From: Falsiroseomonas sp051860665
GTDB lineage: Bacteria > Pseudomonadota > Alphaproteobacteria > Acetobacterales > Acetobacteraceae
NCBI RefSeq assembly: GCF_051860665.1
Contig: NZ_JBHYDM010000005.1
Location: forward strand, 62,001-126,000
Length of the DNA: 64,000 bases
Direction: 5' to 3'
Numbering within the stretch: the first letter of the stretch is position 1; every line of letters starts with the position of its first letter. The notes under the pieces are model-generated. The model saw only the letters and a program-made list of their open reading frames with translations, did not search any database and was not told the DNA's origin. The position numbers and the translations under genes were made by a program. Below, piece after piece: positions 50,254 through 58,327 of this stretch.

Positions 50254-51813
50254 TCACAGGCCCAGAAGGGCCACAGCATGGGCGCGCAGCTTCACCTTCT
50301 GCACCTTGCCGCTGGCGGTCATGCCGATGCTTTCGAAACCCTCCACGATTCGCAGATGCCGCGGCAGGCGGAAATTCGCCACCTGCGGCTTCAGCCAGGC
50401 GAGCAGCTCCGCTTCCGTGATCGCAGCACCCTCGCGCAGTTGCACGAAGGCGGCGACAACCTCGCCGAGCCGCGCATCCGGCACGCCCACCACCTGGGCC
50501 AGGGCGATGGCGGGATGGGCGGAGAGCACCTCCTCCACCTCGGCCGGCGCGACATTCTCGCCGCCGACGCGGATCACGTCCTTGATGCGGCCGACCAGGC
50601 GCAGCCGGCCTTCCGCATCCTGCGTGCCGAGGTCGCCGGTGCGCAGGAAGCCATCCGGCGTGAAGGCCTTTTGCGAGTTCTCCGGGTCGTTCAGGTAGCC
50701 GCGCATGACGGACCAGCCCTTCACCTGGATCTCGCCGGCCTGGCCTTCGGGCAACGCGGCATGCGTCGCGGGATCGGCGATGCGCACCGAGAGCCCTGCA
50801 TGTGGCACGGCGCCGCCGGCGATGCGGGCGGCCACCGGCTCCCGGTGATCGGAGAGCGCGACATTGGGCGAGGCCTCGCTGAGGCCATAGGCCCAGCAGA
50901 GGTCCGTCACGCCCATCTCCTCGACGATGCGGCGCATCGTCTCCGGCCCCGCCGCCGCCCAGCCGCCGCGCAGATGCAACCGCGCGCGGTCGAAGCGCGG
51001 ATGCGCCATCATCAGCTGGAAGATCGCGTCATTGCCCGAGGTCAGGGTGCAGCGCTCGCGCTCCAGCAGATCCAGCGCCGCACCCGCCTCGAAAGTCTTG
51101 GGCGTCACCATCACCGCGCCGGTCACCAGGCAGACCAGCAGCGAAAGGGTGGAGCCCGCGACATGGAAGAAGGGCCGGCAATTCAGGTAGCGGTCGCCGG
51201 GCCGCACGCCCAGCTTCGCGGCGCAGGCCGTGGCGTTGCGCAGCATATTGTGGTGCGTCAGCAGCACGCCCTTGGGATGCGCCGTCGTGCCGGAGGTGTA
51301 TTGCACCAGCAGCACATCCTCGGCCGTCACGGCCGCCATGGCGGCCTCCAGCGCCTCCTCCCCCACCGCCTGCGCGCGAAAGGCATCCCAGGACGGCGTG
51401 CCGGCCACCACCACGTGCTGCAGTTCCGGCAGGTCGCCGCGCACCTCCGCGACGGCCGCCGCAAAATCGATGTTGAGAAAACGATCCGCCAGCAGCACCG
51501 CCTTGCAGCGCGCGCGGGACAGGGCGAAGGCGATCTCCGGTGGCTTGAAGCGGGTATTGACCGGCACCGTCACCGCGCCGATCAGCGCCGCGCCATAGAA
51601 GCTGGCGACCCAATTGGCGTCGTTGCCCATCAGCAGGCCGACGAAGTCGCCGCGGCGGATGCCGAGTGCCAGAAGGCTGCGCGCCACGCCACGCGCCTGC
51701 TCGCGCAGCCCGGCATGTGTCAGCCGCGCGCCCTCGGCGACCAAGGCTTCCTCCGCGCCGCGATCGCGCGCATTGGCGTCGAGAAAATCGGCGAGGCGCT
51801 GCGTCCAGCTCAT
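50254..51813 (-). CDS. Acyl-CoA synthetase / AMP-dependent ligase (519 aa)
   Basis: The adenylate-forming enzyme activates a carboxylic acid to an acyl-CoA. Motifs: YTSGTTAHPKGVLLTHHNML (P-loop A3), WAYGLSEASPNVALSDH (A5), DGFLRTGDLGTQDAEGRLRL (A7-A8), GRIKDVIRVGGENVAPAEVE, and the catalytic Lys in MTASGKVQKVKLRAHAV (A10). The N-terminus LADFLDANARDRGAEEALVA is of the medium-chain or cyclohexanecarboxylate-CoA-ligase type. The start ATG 51813 overlaps the stop of the hydratase gene by four bases, as do all the genes of this operon. The acid is unknown. It ends the minus-strand operon 54690-50254. Confidence 0.92.
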   Translation of the reverse strand: MSWTQRLADFLDANARDRGAEEALVAEGARLTHAGLREQARGVARSLLALGIRRGDFVGLLMGNDANWVASFYGAALIGAVTVPVNTRFKPPEIAFALSRARCKAVLLADRFLNIDFAAAVAEVRGDLPELQHVVVAGTPSWDAFRAQAVGEEALEAAMAAVTAEDVLLVQYTSGTTAHPKGVLLTHHNMLRNATACAAKLGVRPGDRYLNCRPFFHVAGSTLSLLVCLVTGAVMVTPKTFEAGAALDLLERERCTLTSGNDAIFQLMMAHPRFDRARLHLRGGWAAAGPETMRRIVEEMGVTDLCWAYGLSEASPNVALSDHREPVAARIAGGAVPHAGLSVRIADPATHAALPEGQAGEIQVKGWSVMRGYLNDPENSQKAFTPDGFLRTGDLGTQDAEGRLRLVGRIKDVIRVGGENVAPAEVEEVLSAHPAIALAQVVGVPDARLGEVVAAFVQLREGAAITEAELLAWLKPQVANFRLPRHLRIVEGFESIGMTASGKVQKVKLRAHAVALLGL

Positions 51814-52547
51814 CGGCCGAATCCGGCCATGGTCTTGCGCCATTCGGCAGCGGCGAGGCTGTCCTCGATCGCCATGAGCTCGGTGGCCAGCGCGCCGCGC
51901 GGGTCGCGTTCCAGCCCTTCGTCGATGCAGCGTTTCGCCAGGGCCATCGCGGAGGCCGGTGCCTTCAGGATGGTGGCGGTCATGGCATCCAGCGTGGCCT
52001 GCACCTCCTCGGCTGCCACAAGCCGCGCCACGAGGCCGGCGGCCAGCGCTTCCTCCGCACCCAGCACGCGGCCCGTGAACATCATGTCCTTGGCCAGCCG
52101 CTTGCCCAGGATGCGCGGCAGGCGCTGCGTTGCGCCCACCGTGCCCCAGAGCGCCTCCGGCGTCTTGAAGCTGGCCGCGGGCGTGGCGAGGATCATGTCG
52201 CAGGCGGCGGCGATTTCCACGCCCGATCCCACGGCGGGACCCTCCACCACGGCGATGGAAGGCATGGGGAGGCGTTCGATGGACTCATACGCCCAGAAAC
52301 CCTTCACGCGGCGGGCGCGCACGGCATTGTCGTCCATGCCCTGGCGTTCCTTGAGGTCCGCGCCGGCGCAGAAGACCGGGCCATTGGCGCGGATCACCAC
52401 GCATTTCGCCCGATCCTCCACCGCGCGGCGGCAGGCGGCCGCGAGCGCCTCGGCGAGGGCCAGGTTCAGCGCATTGCGCGCCTCCGGCCGGTTCAGCGTC
52501 AGCGTCACCAGGCCCTCGGCCTCGGCATAGAGCAGCGGCTCCGTCAT
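51810..52547 (-). CDS. Enoyl-CoA hydratase/isomerase family protein (245 aa)
   Basis: This is a crotonase-fold enzyme with the oxyanion-hole segments VFCAGADLKERQGMDDNAVR and AVVEGPAVGSGVEIAAACDM. The usual catalytic Glu pair is not obvious: position one is Val/Ala-like in GVEIAAACD, but an E in EALWGTVGATQRLP near residue 130 may serve. The fold also hosts CoA ligases and dehalogenases, so a hydratase reaction on an enoyl-CoA is the default. Both ends overlap neighbours by four bases (ATGA), so it belongs to the CoA-ligase/CoA-transferase operon. It works in the cytoplasm, presumably on the product of the ligase or transferase. Confidence 0.88.
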   Translation of the reverse strand: MTEPLLYAEAEGLVTLTLNRPEARNALNLALAEALAAACRRAVEDRAKCVVIRANGPVFCAGADLKERQGMDDNAVRARRVKGFWAYESIERLPMPSIAVVEGPAVGSGVEIAAACDMILATPAASFKTPEALWGTVGATQRLPRILGKRLAKDMMFTGRVLGAEEALAAGLVARLVAAEEVQATLDAMTATILKAPASAMALAKRCIDEGLERDPRGALATELMAIEDSLAAAEWRKTMAGFGR

Positions 52548-53728
52548 ATCGCGCCTTCCTCCCGCAATGCGGCGATCTTTTCCGAATCGTAGCCCAGCTC
52601 TGCCAGGACCGCGTCGGTATCCGCGCCCAGGGCCGGTGCCGGCAGCGGCGCCGGGTCGGCAAAGCCGTCGAAGCGGAAGGGCAGGCGCAGCGCGGGATGC
52701 GTGGCCGCGCCATGCGCCACCTGCGCCACGCTGCCGCGCGCCTGCACGTGTGGGTCCGCCACCACCTCATCCAGCGCCAGCACCGGGCCATTCGGCACAT
52801 CCACGGCATCAAGCACCGCCACCGCCTCCGCCCGCGTCATGCGGCCGAGGGCGGCGCACATCGCCGCCATGATGCGCTCGCGCTGTTCCAGCCGCTCGGC
52901 ATTGGTCGTGAGCCCGGCCAGTTCCTCCAGGCCCAGCGCCGAACACAGCGGCGCCCAGTGCTGGTCGCTGGCCGTGATATGCAGGAAGCGGTCGTCGCGG
53001 CACCGGAAACTCGCCGTCGGCACGCGCCCGGGATGTTCCGTGCCGAGCCGCGGCGGCACCTCGCCCAGCGCGAACAGCCGCGCCGCGGCGATGGTCAGCA
53101 GCGCCACCTGCCCGTCCAGCATGCTGAAATCGACATGCGCCCCCTGCCCCCCCCCTGGGCCCGCCGCATCCCGCCCGCGCAGCGCCGCCAGCAGCGCGAT
53201 CGCCACCCACAGCCCGCTCGTGAGGTCCGCCACCGGCAAGCCCGGCTTCACCGGCCCGCCACCCTTCTCCCCGGTCAGGCCCATCAGCCCGCCCATGGCC
53301 TGGAAGACCGTGTCGTAGCCCTTGCGATGCGCATAGGGCCCGGTCTGGCCGAAGCCGGTGCAGGACAGGTAGACGAGCCGCGGATTCACCTCGCGCAGCG
53401 AGGCATAATCCAGCTTCCGCCGCGCCAGCGCGCCGGTCGGGAAGTTCTCCACCAGCGCATCGGCCTGCGCCGCCAGGTCGCGGATCAGCTGCCGCCCGCC
53501 GGGCTTGCGCATATCGACCGTGATGCTGCGCTTGCCGCGGTTGCAGGCGAGGAAATAGCCGCTGACGCCGAAATCGAAGAAGGGCTCGAAGCCGCGCGTC
53601 TCATCCCCCGCGCCCGGCTGCTCCACCTTGATGACGGTGGCCCCCAGCTCCGACAGCAGCATGGTCGCGAAGGGGCAGGCCAGCACCCGCGACAGATCGA
53701 GAATCTTCAGTCCTGCCAAGGGCTTCAT
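52544..53728 (-). CDS. CaiB/BaiF (family III) CoA-transferase (394 aa)
   Basis: The enzyme moves CoA between two carboxylic acids. Typical segments are LAGLKILDLSRVLACPFATM, LLSELGATVIKVEQPGAGDE (with the ATVIKVE core), ACNRGKRSITVDMRKPGG and VENFPTGALARRKLDYASLR. The active-site Asp lies in the region LVEAPNVILDM-type of family III enzymes; here KAGFTG-like GLTGEKGGGPVKPGLPVADL provides the expected Asp. It is soluble and in the operon between the hydratase and the nitronate monooxygenase with four-base overlaps. The pathway is a CoA-dependent acid degradation of unknown substrate. Confidence 0.92.
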   Translation of the reverse strand: MKPLAGLKILDLSRVLACPFATMLLSELGATVIKVEQPGAGDETRGFEPFFDFGVSGYFLACNRGKRSITVDMRKPGGRQLIRDLAAQADALVENFPTGALARRKLDYASLREVNPRLVYLSCTGFGQTGPYAHRKGYDTVFQAMGGLMGLTGEKGGGPVKPGLPVADLTSGLWVAIALLAALRGRDAAGPGGGQGAHVDFSMLDGQVALLTIAAARLFALGEVPPRLGTEHPGRVPTASFRCRDDRFLHITASDQHWAPLCSALGLEELAGLTTNAERLEQRERIMAAMCAALGRMTRAEAVAVLDAVDVPNGPVLALDEVVADPHVQARGSVAQVAHGAATHPALRLPFRFDGFADPAPLPAPALGADTDAVLAELGYDSEKIAALREEGAI

Positions 53729-54690
53729 GCCACGAGCCTCCGTCGCGCCGCGACCGTCTCCGCGACCAGCCGCGCCATCACCTCGGCCGCCGGCAGGATG
53801 TCCTGCACCAGCCCGCAGCTCTGCCCGGCCTCGACCTTGCCCTGCGCCACATCGCCCGACAGCGCCGCATCCTTCAGGCTGCGGGAGGCGATCAGCGCCA
53901 GCCAGTCCTCCCGCGCCATGCCCGCGCGTTCCGCCGCCTCCACCTCCGCCGAGAAGGCATTGCGGATCTGGCGGATCGGCAGGGCGCCGCGGCCGACCAG
54001 CGTGGTGTCGCCCACCCCCGCCGCCAGCACCGCCTGCTTGTAGGCCTCATGCACCGAAGCCTCCTTCGTCATCAGGAAGCGCGTGCCGAGCTGCGCCCCC
54101 TCCGCCCCCAGCGCGAAGGCGGCGCAGATGCCCGCGCCATCGGCGATGCCACCCGCGGCGATCACCGGAATCGTCACCGCCCGCACCACGGCCCGCACCA
54201 GCACCAGGGTGGAGACCTCGTTCGGCGGCGGATGCCCGCCGGCCTCGGCGCCAACGACGACCAGCGCATCCACGCCCGCCGCCTCCGCCTTCACCGCATG
54301 CTCGGGCGCCGCCACCACATGCAGCCACTTCGCGCCCAGCGCGTGGAAGCGCTCGACATGCCCGCGCGGCCCGCCCTGGCTGCCGATCAGCACCGGCACC
54401 CGCTCCGCCGCCGCGATATCCAGGAATGCCGCCGCCCGCTTGTTGTAGAGCGGCACATTCACCGCGAAGGGCGCATCGGTGCCGGCCCGCACCGCGCGAA
54501 TGGCGGCCACCAGATCCTCCGGCCGCATCGGCCCGGCCGCAATGGTGCCGAGCCCTCCGGCACGGGCCACCGCCAGCGCCAGCGCCGGGGAGGAAGAAGC
54601 CCAGCTCATCCCCGCCTGGACGATCGGGTGGCGGATGCCGAGCAGCGCCGGCAGCCGCGAGGGCAGGCCCATCTCCGCATTCTCTCCCAT
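53725..54690 (-). CDS. Nitronate monooxygenase (2-nitropropane dioxygenase-like) family FMN protein (321 aa)
   Basis: The FMN barrel enzyme shows GIRHPIVQAGMSWASSSPAL, VNVPLYNKRAAAFLDIAAAE, ALVVVGAEAGGHPPPNEVST (the GAEAGGH motif), IPVIAAGGIADGAGICAAFA and GAQLGTRFLMTKEASVHEAY. Members oxidise alkyl nitronates or act as FMN oxidoreductases; the true substrate in a CoA operon could be an enoyl-type acid. AGGAGGTGA 3-5 bases before the ATG at 54690 is a near-perfect ribosome site, so this gene leads the operon 54690-50254. It diverges from a Bug gene with 73 bases between, a compact bidirectional promoter region. Confidence 0.9.
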   Translation of the reverse strand: MGENAEMGLPSRLPALLGIRHPIVQAGMSWASSSPALALAVARAGGLGTIAAGPMRPEDLVAAIRAVRAGTDAPFAVNVPLYNKRAAAFLDIAAAERVPVLIGSQGGPRGHVERFHALGAKWLHVVAAPEHAVKAEAAGVDALVVVGAEAGGHPPPNEVSTLVLVRAVVRAVTIPVIAAGGIADGAGICAAFALGAEGAQLGTRFLMTKEASVHEAYKQAVLAAGVGDTTLVGRGALPIRQIRNAFSAEVEAAERAGMAREDWLALIASRSLKDAALSGDVAQGKVEAGQSCGLVQDILPAAEVMARLVAETVAARRRLVA

Positions 54691-54763
54691 CGTCACCTCC
54701 TGCACCCTTGCGCTTCTGGCCGCAGATGGTTGATGCTGTCAACGGTAAGGGATGGAGACGAAA

Positions 54764-55747
54764 ATGCGCATCACCCGACGGCAAGGCCTGGCAGGGCTGG
54801 GCCTGTCCGGGTTGGGCCTGGCCACGCTCGGACGCTCAGCCGCCCAGGCACAGCCCGCCTGGCCCAACCGACCGCTGCGCTTCATCGTGCCCTTCGCTGC
54901 CGGCGGCCCGGTGGAAATTCCCGCCCGCTTCATCGCCGAGGCCCTCGGCCCGAAACTCGGCCAGCCCGTGGTGGTGGAAACCCGGCCCGGTGCCGGCGGT
55001 GCGCTCGGCGTGCAGGCCGTGGTGCAGGCGAACGACCCGCACACCCTGCTCTTCACCACCTCCTCCGTCGCCATCGTCCCGGCGCTGATGTCGAACCCGG
55101 GCTACGACCCTTTCCGCGACCTGGTGCCGATCAGCATGGTCAGCGAAGCGCCCATGGTCTTCCTCGCCAAGCCGGACCACCCGATCCAGGACCTGGCGGA
55201 CCTGCTGGCCCGCGCCAGGGCCCGGCCCGGCCGCATCAGCTACGCCAGCTCCGGCGTCGGCGCGACCACCCATCTCGGCGGCGCCCTGCTGGGCGTGCGC
55301 GCCGGAATCGACCTGCTCCACGTGCCCTATCGCGGCGCCGGACAGGCCATCAACGCCCTCTACGCCGGCGATACGGATCTGCTGGTGATCGGTACCCTGG
55401 AAGCCCTGACGCATATCCGGGACGGCCGCCTGAAAGCCATCGCCGTCACCAGCGCCACCCGCAGCCCGGTCCTGCCCGAAACCCCCGCCATCGCCGAAGC
55501 CGTGCCGAACTACGACATGACCATCTGGTACGCCCTGTTCGGCCCGCGCAACACACCGCCCGACATCGTCACCCGCCTGGCCCAGGAGATCGCTCCCCTC
55601 GCCAGCGGCACCACCCTCGCCACCCGCATGGCCGAAAGCGGCACCACCCTGCTCCTCGATGGCCCCACCCGCCTCGCCACCCGCCTCCAGGCCGAAGTGC
55701 CGCAGTGGCGCGAGGTGGTGCAGAAGGCGGGGATCCGGACGGAATGA
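54764..55747 (+). CDS. Tripartite tricarboxylate transporter (Bug/TctC) solute-binding protein 6
   Basis: The 327-residue receptor has signal MRITRRQGLAGLGLSGLGLA (RR pair) and loops WPNRPLRFIVPFAAGGPVEI, VVVETRPGAGGALGVQAVVQ, ISYASSGVGATTHLGGALLG and LHVPYRGAGQAINALYAG. ATG 54764 is chosen because GGAG lies 5 bases upstream; the in-frame ATG 54752 has only AAGGG directly before it. The gene is divergent from the CoA operon of 50-54 kb, so its ligand may be the acid activated there. A long structured region follows its stop. No TctA/B genes accompany it. Confidence 0.92.
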   Translation: MRITRRQGLAGLGLSGLGLATLGRSAAQAQPAWPNRPLRFIVPFAAGGPVEIPARFIAEALGPKLGQPVVVETRPGAGGALGVQAVVQANDPHTLLFTTSSVAIVPALMSNPGYDPFRDLVPISMVSEAPMVFLAKPDHPIQDLADLLARARARPGRISYASSGVGATTHLGGALLGVRAGIDLLHVPYRGAGQAINALYAGDTDLLVIGTLEALTHIRDGRLKAIAVTSATRSPVLPETPAIAEAVPNYDMTIWYALFGPRNTPPDIVTRLAQEIAPLASGTTLATRMAESGTTLLLDGPTRLATRLQAEVPQWREVVQKAGIRTE

Positions 55748-55770
55748 TGGGCGGCGCGGGTGATGCGAGA

Positions 55771-55883
55771 GGGGCTTTGCCCCCCTCGCGCTCCCGCCAC
55801 GCCCCTCCTCTCTCCCACCCCTTGATGGGATTCCAAAGGGACCACTGTCCCTTTGGTGGGGGGGCGCCGGGGGGCAAAGCCCC
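55771..55883. repeat. Nested inverted repeats in a convergent intergenic region
   Basis: The outer arms GGGGCTTTGCCCCCC (55771-55785) and GGGGGGCAAAGCCCC (55869-55883) are perfect 15-base complements. Inside them lies a perfect 10-bp hairpin CCAAAGGGAC/GTCCCTTTGG with loop CACT (55833-55856). The layout is like repeats seen between genes of Acetobacteraceae and relatives (from memory), with a short palindrome nested in a longer one. The element sits between the Bug gene (+) and the DUF3237 gene (-), so it could act as a bidirectional transcription end. It encodes no protein that I can defend. Confidence 0.55.
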
Positions 55884-55976
55884 CTGGCAACAACCCGCAC
55901 CCCCGTCACCCATGCCGGGATCGCGCCCGCTGCTGCTGCGCTTCGATGCGGCGACGGAGACGCTCTTCTTCGAGGG

Positions 55977-55996
55977 CTGAGCCCCTTGGGGCTCAG
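55977..55996 (-). terminator. Perfect hairpin overlapping the stop of the DUF3237 gene
   Basis: CTGAGCCCC and GGGGCTCAG form a perfect 9-bp stem with a TT loop. The hairpin spans the stop codon of the minus-strand DUF3237 gene. No T-run follows, so termination would rely on Rho or the neighbouring repeat. Confidence 0.4.
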
Positions 55997-56463
55997 AGCA
56001 CCGCGTAGACGTCGTAGACCGGCCCGCTGGCGGGTCGGTGGCCGACGCCCACCGCCAGCACCCGGTTCAGCCATTCATGCGGCCCCGGCCCAGTCTCGAA
56101 GCGCATGGCGACGCGCATATAGTAGCTGCCGGGTGGCAGATCCTCCCCGGCGGCGAGGCGGGCGGCGATCTCCGGCGGGGCGTGGCGGATGCCCTGGTAG
56201 GTGGCGCCGATGATCTGCCCGTCATCCGCGGCGAGCACCACGCGCACATCGAGTCGCGTGCCGCCATCCGATTGCGTCACCAGCCAGTCCTGCCCCCCTG
56301 GCAGCACCTTGCCCGCGAGGCCCGGTCCGAAGAACCGCCCGCCGGTGATCTGCGCCACCCGCCGCTCACCGATCGGGCCGGCACCGATCACCTGCGGCGC
56401 CTCCACCGTCAGTTCCATGCGGAAGAGGAAATCCGTATTCAACGGCATCCGTTCGATGGCCAT
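55993..56463 (-). CDS. DUF3237 domain-containing protein (156 aa)
   Basis: The protein is a small beta-barrel-like domain, with MELTVEAPQVIGAGPIGERR, VAQITGGRFFGPGLAGKVLP, GGQDWLVTQSDGGTRLDVRV and SYYMRVAMRFETGPGPHEWL. These match DUF3237, whose members have no agreed biochemical role that I know. There is no signal peptide; it is soluble and cytoplasmic. The start ATG 56463 follows the rhodanese gene stop by 3 bases, so the two are probably in one operon. Homologues commonly lie next to catabolic or short-chain oxidoreductase genes, which suggests a small-molecule binding role; this is inference. Confidence 0.85.
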   Translation of the reverse strand: MAIERMPLNTDFLFRMELTVEAPQVIGAGPIGERRVAQITGGRFFGPGLAGKVLPGGQDWLVTQSDGGTRLDVRVVLAADDGQIIGATYQGIRHAPPEIAARLAAGEDLPPGSYYMRVAMRFETGPGPHEWLNRVLAVGVGHRPASGPVYDVYAVL

Positions 56464-56466
56464 GGC

Positions 56467-56883
56467 TCAGCGCTGCCGCCAGGGCAGGCCATCGGCTTTC
56501 CAGCCGGCCATGCCGCCGCGATGCCCTTCGGCATCCACCGGGCCCTCGAAGCCATCGGCCACGTTGAAGGCATGCGGGAAGCCGTGCTGCTGCGCGGCCT
56601 GGCCGGCCGCCAGGCTGCGGGCGCCTGAACGGCAGATGAAATAGAGTTTGGACAGCGGCGTGGCGCCGGCGCGGTGCAGCTGTTCCACGAAGGCCCCGTT
56701 CACCTGCATGCTGGGATAGACCTGCCAGGGGATCAGCGTGACCTGCTTGCCGACCTCGTTCAGGTCCGGTAGTCCGACGAAGTTCCATTCGGCGTCGGTG
56801 CGCACATCCACCAGCATGGCGTCGGGATCCTCGGCCAGGGCCTGGTAGGCAGCGCGGGGGGTTACATCGGGAACACCGGGCAT
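56467..56883 (-). CDS. Rhodanese-like domain protein (138 aa)
   Basis: A single rhodanese domain with CH2A-like segment AMLVDVRTDAEWNFVGLPDL and the active-site loop FICRSGARSLAAGQAAQ, in which the Cys of CRSGARS would carry a persulfide. The six-residue loop (C-R-S-G-A-R) fits a sulfurtransferase rather than a phosphatase. It may serve in sulfur relay or cyanide handling. The domain runs from about residue 8 to 130 and is cytoplasmic. It diverges from the 50-residue membrane peptide and precedes the DUF3237 gene by 3 bases. GGAGAGGAA-like sequence lies before the ATG at 56883. Confidence 0.88.
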   Translation of the reverse strand: MPGVPDVTPRAAYQALAEDPDAMLVDVRTDAEWNFVGLPDLNEVGKQVTLIPWQVYPSMQVNGAFVEQLHRAGATPLSKLYFICRSGARSLAAGQAAQQHGFPHAFNVADGFEGPVDAEGHRGGMAGWKADGLPWRQR

Positions 56884-56995
56884 GGCTTCCTCTCCGTCAG
56901 TTTGCTAGCTGGGAGGATGGGGTCTGGCCGGCTGCGGGACAACCATGGGGCGCCGTGCCCTGCCATGCGCGGCCTGATGAGGGGAAGATCGAATC

Positions 56996-57148
56996 ATGTC
57001 CGAGACGCAAGACACGCACGACCACATGGGTCGGAAGATCGTCGACTCCAAGGGCGAGGCCTTCAAGCAGGACCTGCCCTGGATCATCGCGACGGCCGCG
57101 CTCACCGTCTTCACCCTGATGGCGCTGGCCGGCTACTTCCGCCTTTAA
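56996..57148 (+). CDS. Small single-helix membrane protein (50 aa)
   Basis: The short frame starts MSETQDTHDHMGRKIVDSKG and continues with an amphipathic part EAFKQDLP, followed by a single hydrophobic helix IIATAALTVFTLMALAGYF and the end RL. The N-terminal half is acidic and His-rich (TQDTHDHMG), a possible metal-binding stretch facing the cytoplasm. It has GGGGA 10-11 bases before the ATG, G/C third positions typical of coding DNA, and its own space between divergent and convergent genes. I recognise no family. It could be a small subunit or regulator of a membrane complex. Confidence 0.6.
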   Translation: MSETQDTHDHMGRKIVDSKGEAFKQDLPWIIATAALTVFTLMALAGYFRL

Positions 57149-57154
57149 CCTTTC

Positions 57155-58327
57155 TCAGGCCGTTTCGCGGAAGATCTCCCGCCCGATCAGCAGGCGGCGG
57201 ATCTCGCTGGTGCCGGCGCCGATCTCGTAGAGCTTGGCGTCGCGCAGCAGCCGCCCGGCCGGGTAGTCGTTGATATAGCCATTGCCGCCGAGGATCTGGA
57301 TGGCATCCAGCGCCGCCTTGGTGGCGGCCTCCGCGGCGAAAAGGATCGCGCCGGCGGCATCCTTGCGGCTGGCATGGCCGCGGTCGCAGGCCCGGGCCAC
57401 GGCATAGGTATAGGCGCGGGTGGCGTTCAGCGCCGTGTACATATCCGCCACCTTGCCCTGGATGAACTGGAATTCCCCGATCGGCTGCCCGAACTGCCGG
57501 CGCTCGTGGATATAGGGCAGCACCAGGTCCAGGCAGGCCTGCAGGATGCCGATGGGGCCAGCGGCCAGCACCGCGCGTTCATAATCCAGGCCGGACATCA
57601 GCACGCGCACGCCACCGCCGACGGCGCCCAGCACATTCTCCTCCGGCACCTCGCAATCCTCGAAGACCAGTTCGCTGGTCGGGCTGCCGCGCATGCCCAG
57701 CTTGTCCAGCTTCTGGGCGGGCCGGAATCCCTTGAAATCGCGCTCGATCAGGAAGGCGGTGATGCCCTTCGGCCCGGCGGCAGGGTCGGTCTTGGCATAG
57801 ACCACCAGCGTCTCGGCGTAATGCGCATTGGTGATCCACAGCTTGGTGCCGTTCAGCACCCAGCGGTCACCGCGCTTTTCGGCGCGCAGCTTCATCGAGA
57901 CCACGTCGGAGCCCGCCGAGGGCTCGCTCATCGCCAGCGCGCCGAGATGCTCGCCCGAGATCAGCTTGGGCAGGTAGCGGCGCTTCTGCTCCTCCGTGCC
58001 ATTGCGGCGGATCTGGTTGACGCAGAGGTTGGAATGCGCGCCGTAGCTCAGCCCGACGCTGGCGCTGGCGCGCGAGATCTCCTCCATCGCCACGCAATGC
58101 GCCAGATAGCCCATGCCGGCGCCGCCATGCTCCTCCTCCACCGTGATACCATGCAGGCCGAGGGCGCCCATTTCCGGCCAGAGATAGCGCGGGAATTCAT
58201 CGGTGCGGTCGATCTCGGCGGCGATCGGCGCCACGCGGTCCTCGGCGAAGCCGCGCACGCTGTGGCGCAGCGCGTCGATCTCCTCGCCCAGGTCGAAATC
58301 CAGCATCGGCATCCGGTTGGAGATCAT
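57155..58327 (-). CDS. ivd: Isovaleryl-CoA dehydrogenase-like acyl-CoA dehydrogenase (390 aa)
   Basis: The FAD enzyme performs the alpha,beta-dehydrogenation of isovaleryl-CoA in leucine breakdown. The sequence has SVGLSYGAHSNLCVNQIRRN, LGALAMSEPSAGSDVVSMKL, GTKLWITNAHYAETLVVYAK, and the catalytic-Glu segment SGLDYERAVLAAGPIGILQA, where the Glu before the RAVLA matches IVD rather than short-chain ACADs. QILGGNGYINDYPAGRLLRD and GTSEIRRLLIGREIF complete the C-terminal domain. The usual partners (MCC carboxylase, HMG-CoA lyase, gnyL type) are not in view. The ATG at 58327 overlaps the stop of the upstream secreted-protein gene by four bases. Confidence 0.9.
   Translation of the reverse strand: MISNRMPMLDFDLGEEIDALRHSVRGFAEDRVAPIAAEIDRTDEFPRYLWPEMGALGLHGITVEEEHGGAGMGYLAHCVAMEEISRASASVGLSYGAHSNLCVNQIRRNGTEEQKRRYLPKLISGEHLGALAMSEPSAGSDVVSMKLRAEKRGDRWVLNGTKLWITNAHYAETLVVYAKTDPAAGPKGITAFLIERDFKGFRPAQKLDKLGMRGSPTSELVFEDCEVPEENVLGAVGGGVRVLMSGLDYERAVLAAGPIGILQACLDLVLPYIHERRQFGQPIGEFQFIQGKVADMYTALNATRAYTYAVARACDRGHASRKDAAGAILFAAEAATKAALDAIQILGGNGYINDYPAGRLLRDAKLYEIGAGTSEIRRLLIGREIFRETA

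Noticed and set aside
51810..54690. Complete beta-oxidation operon
   Set aside because: A ligase, a hydratase-like enzyme and a CoA-transferase are present, but no acyl-CoA dehydrogenase, hydroxyacyl dehydrogenase or thiolase. The operon is better described as a CoA-dependent unit of unknown substrate.
55913..55980. A 22-codon frame (MPGSRPLLLRFDAATETLFF) after the repeat near 55.9 kb
   Set aside because: It has no clear ribosome site, lies inside repeat-derived DNA and cannot be told from chance.
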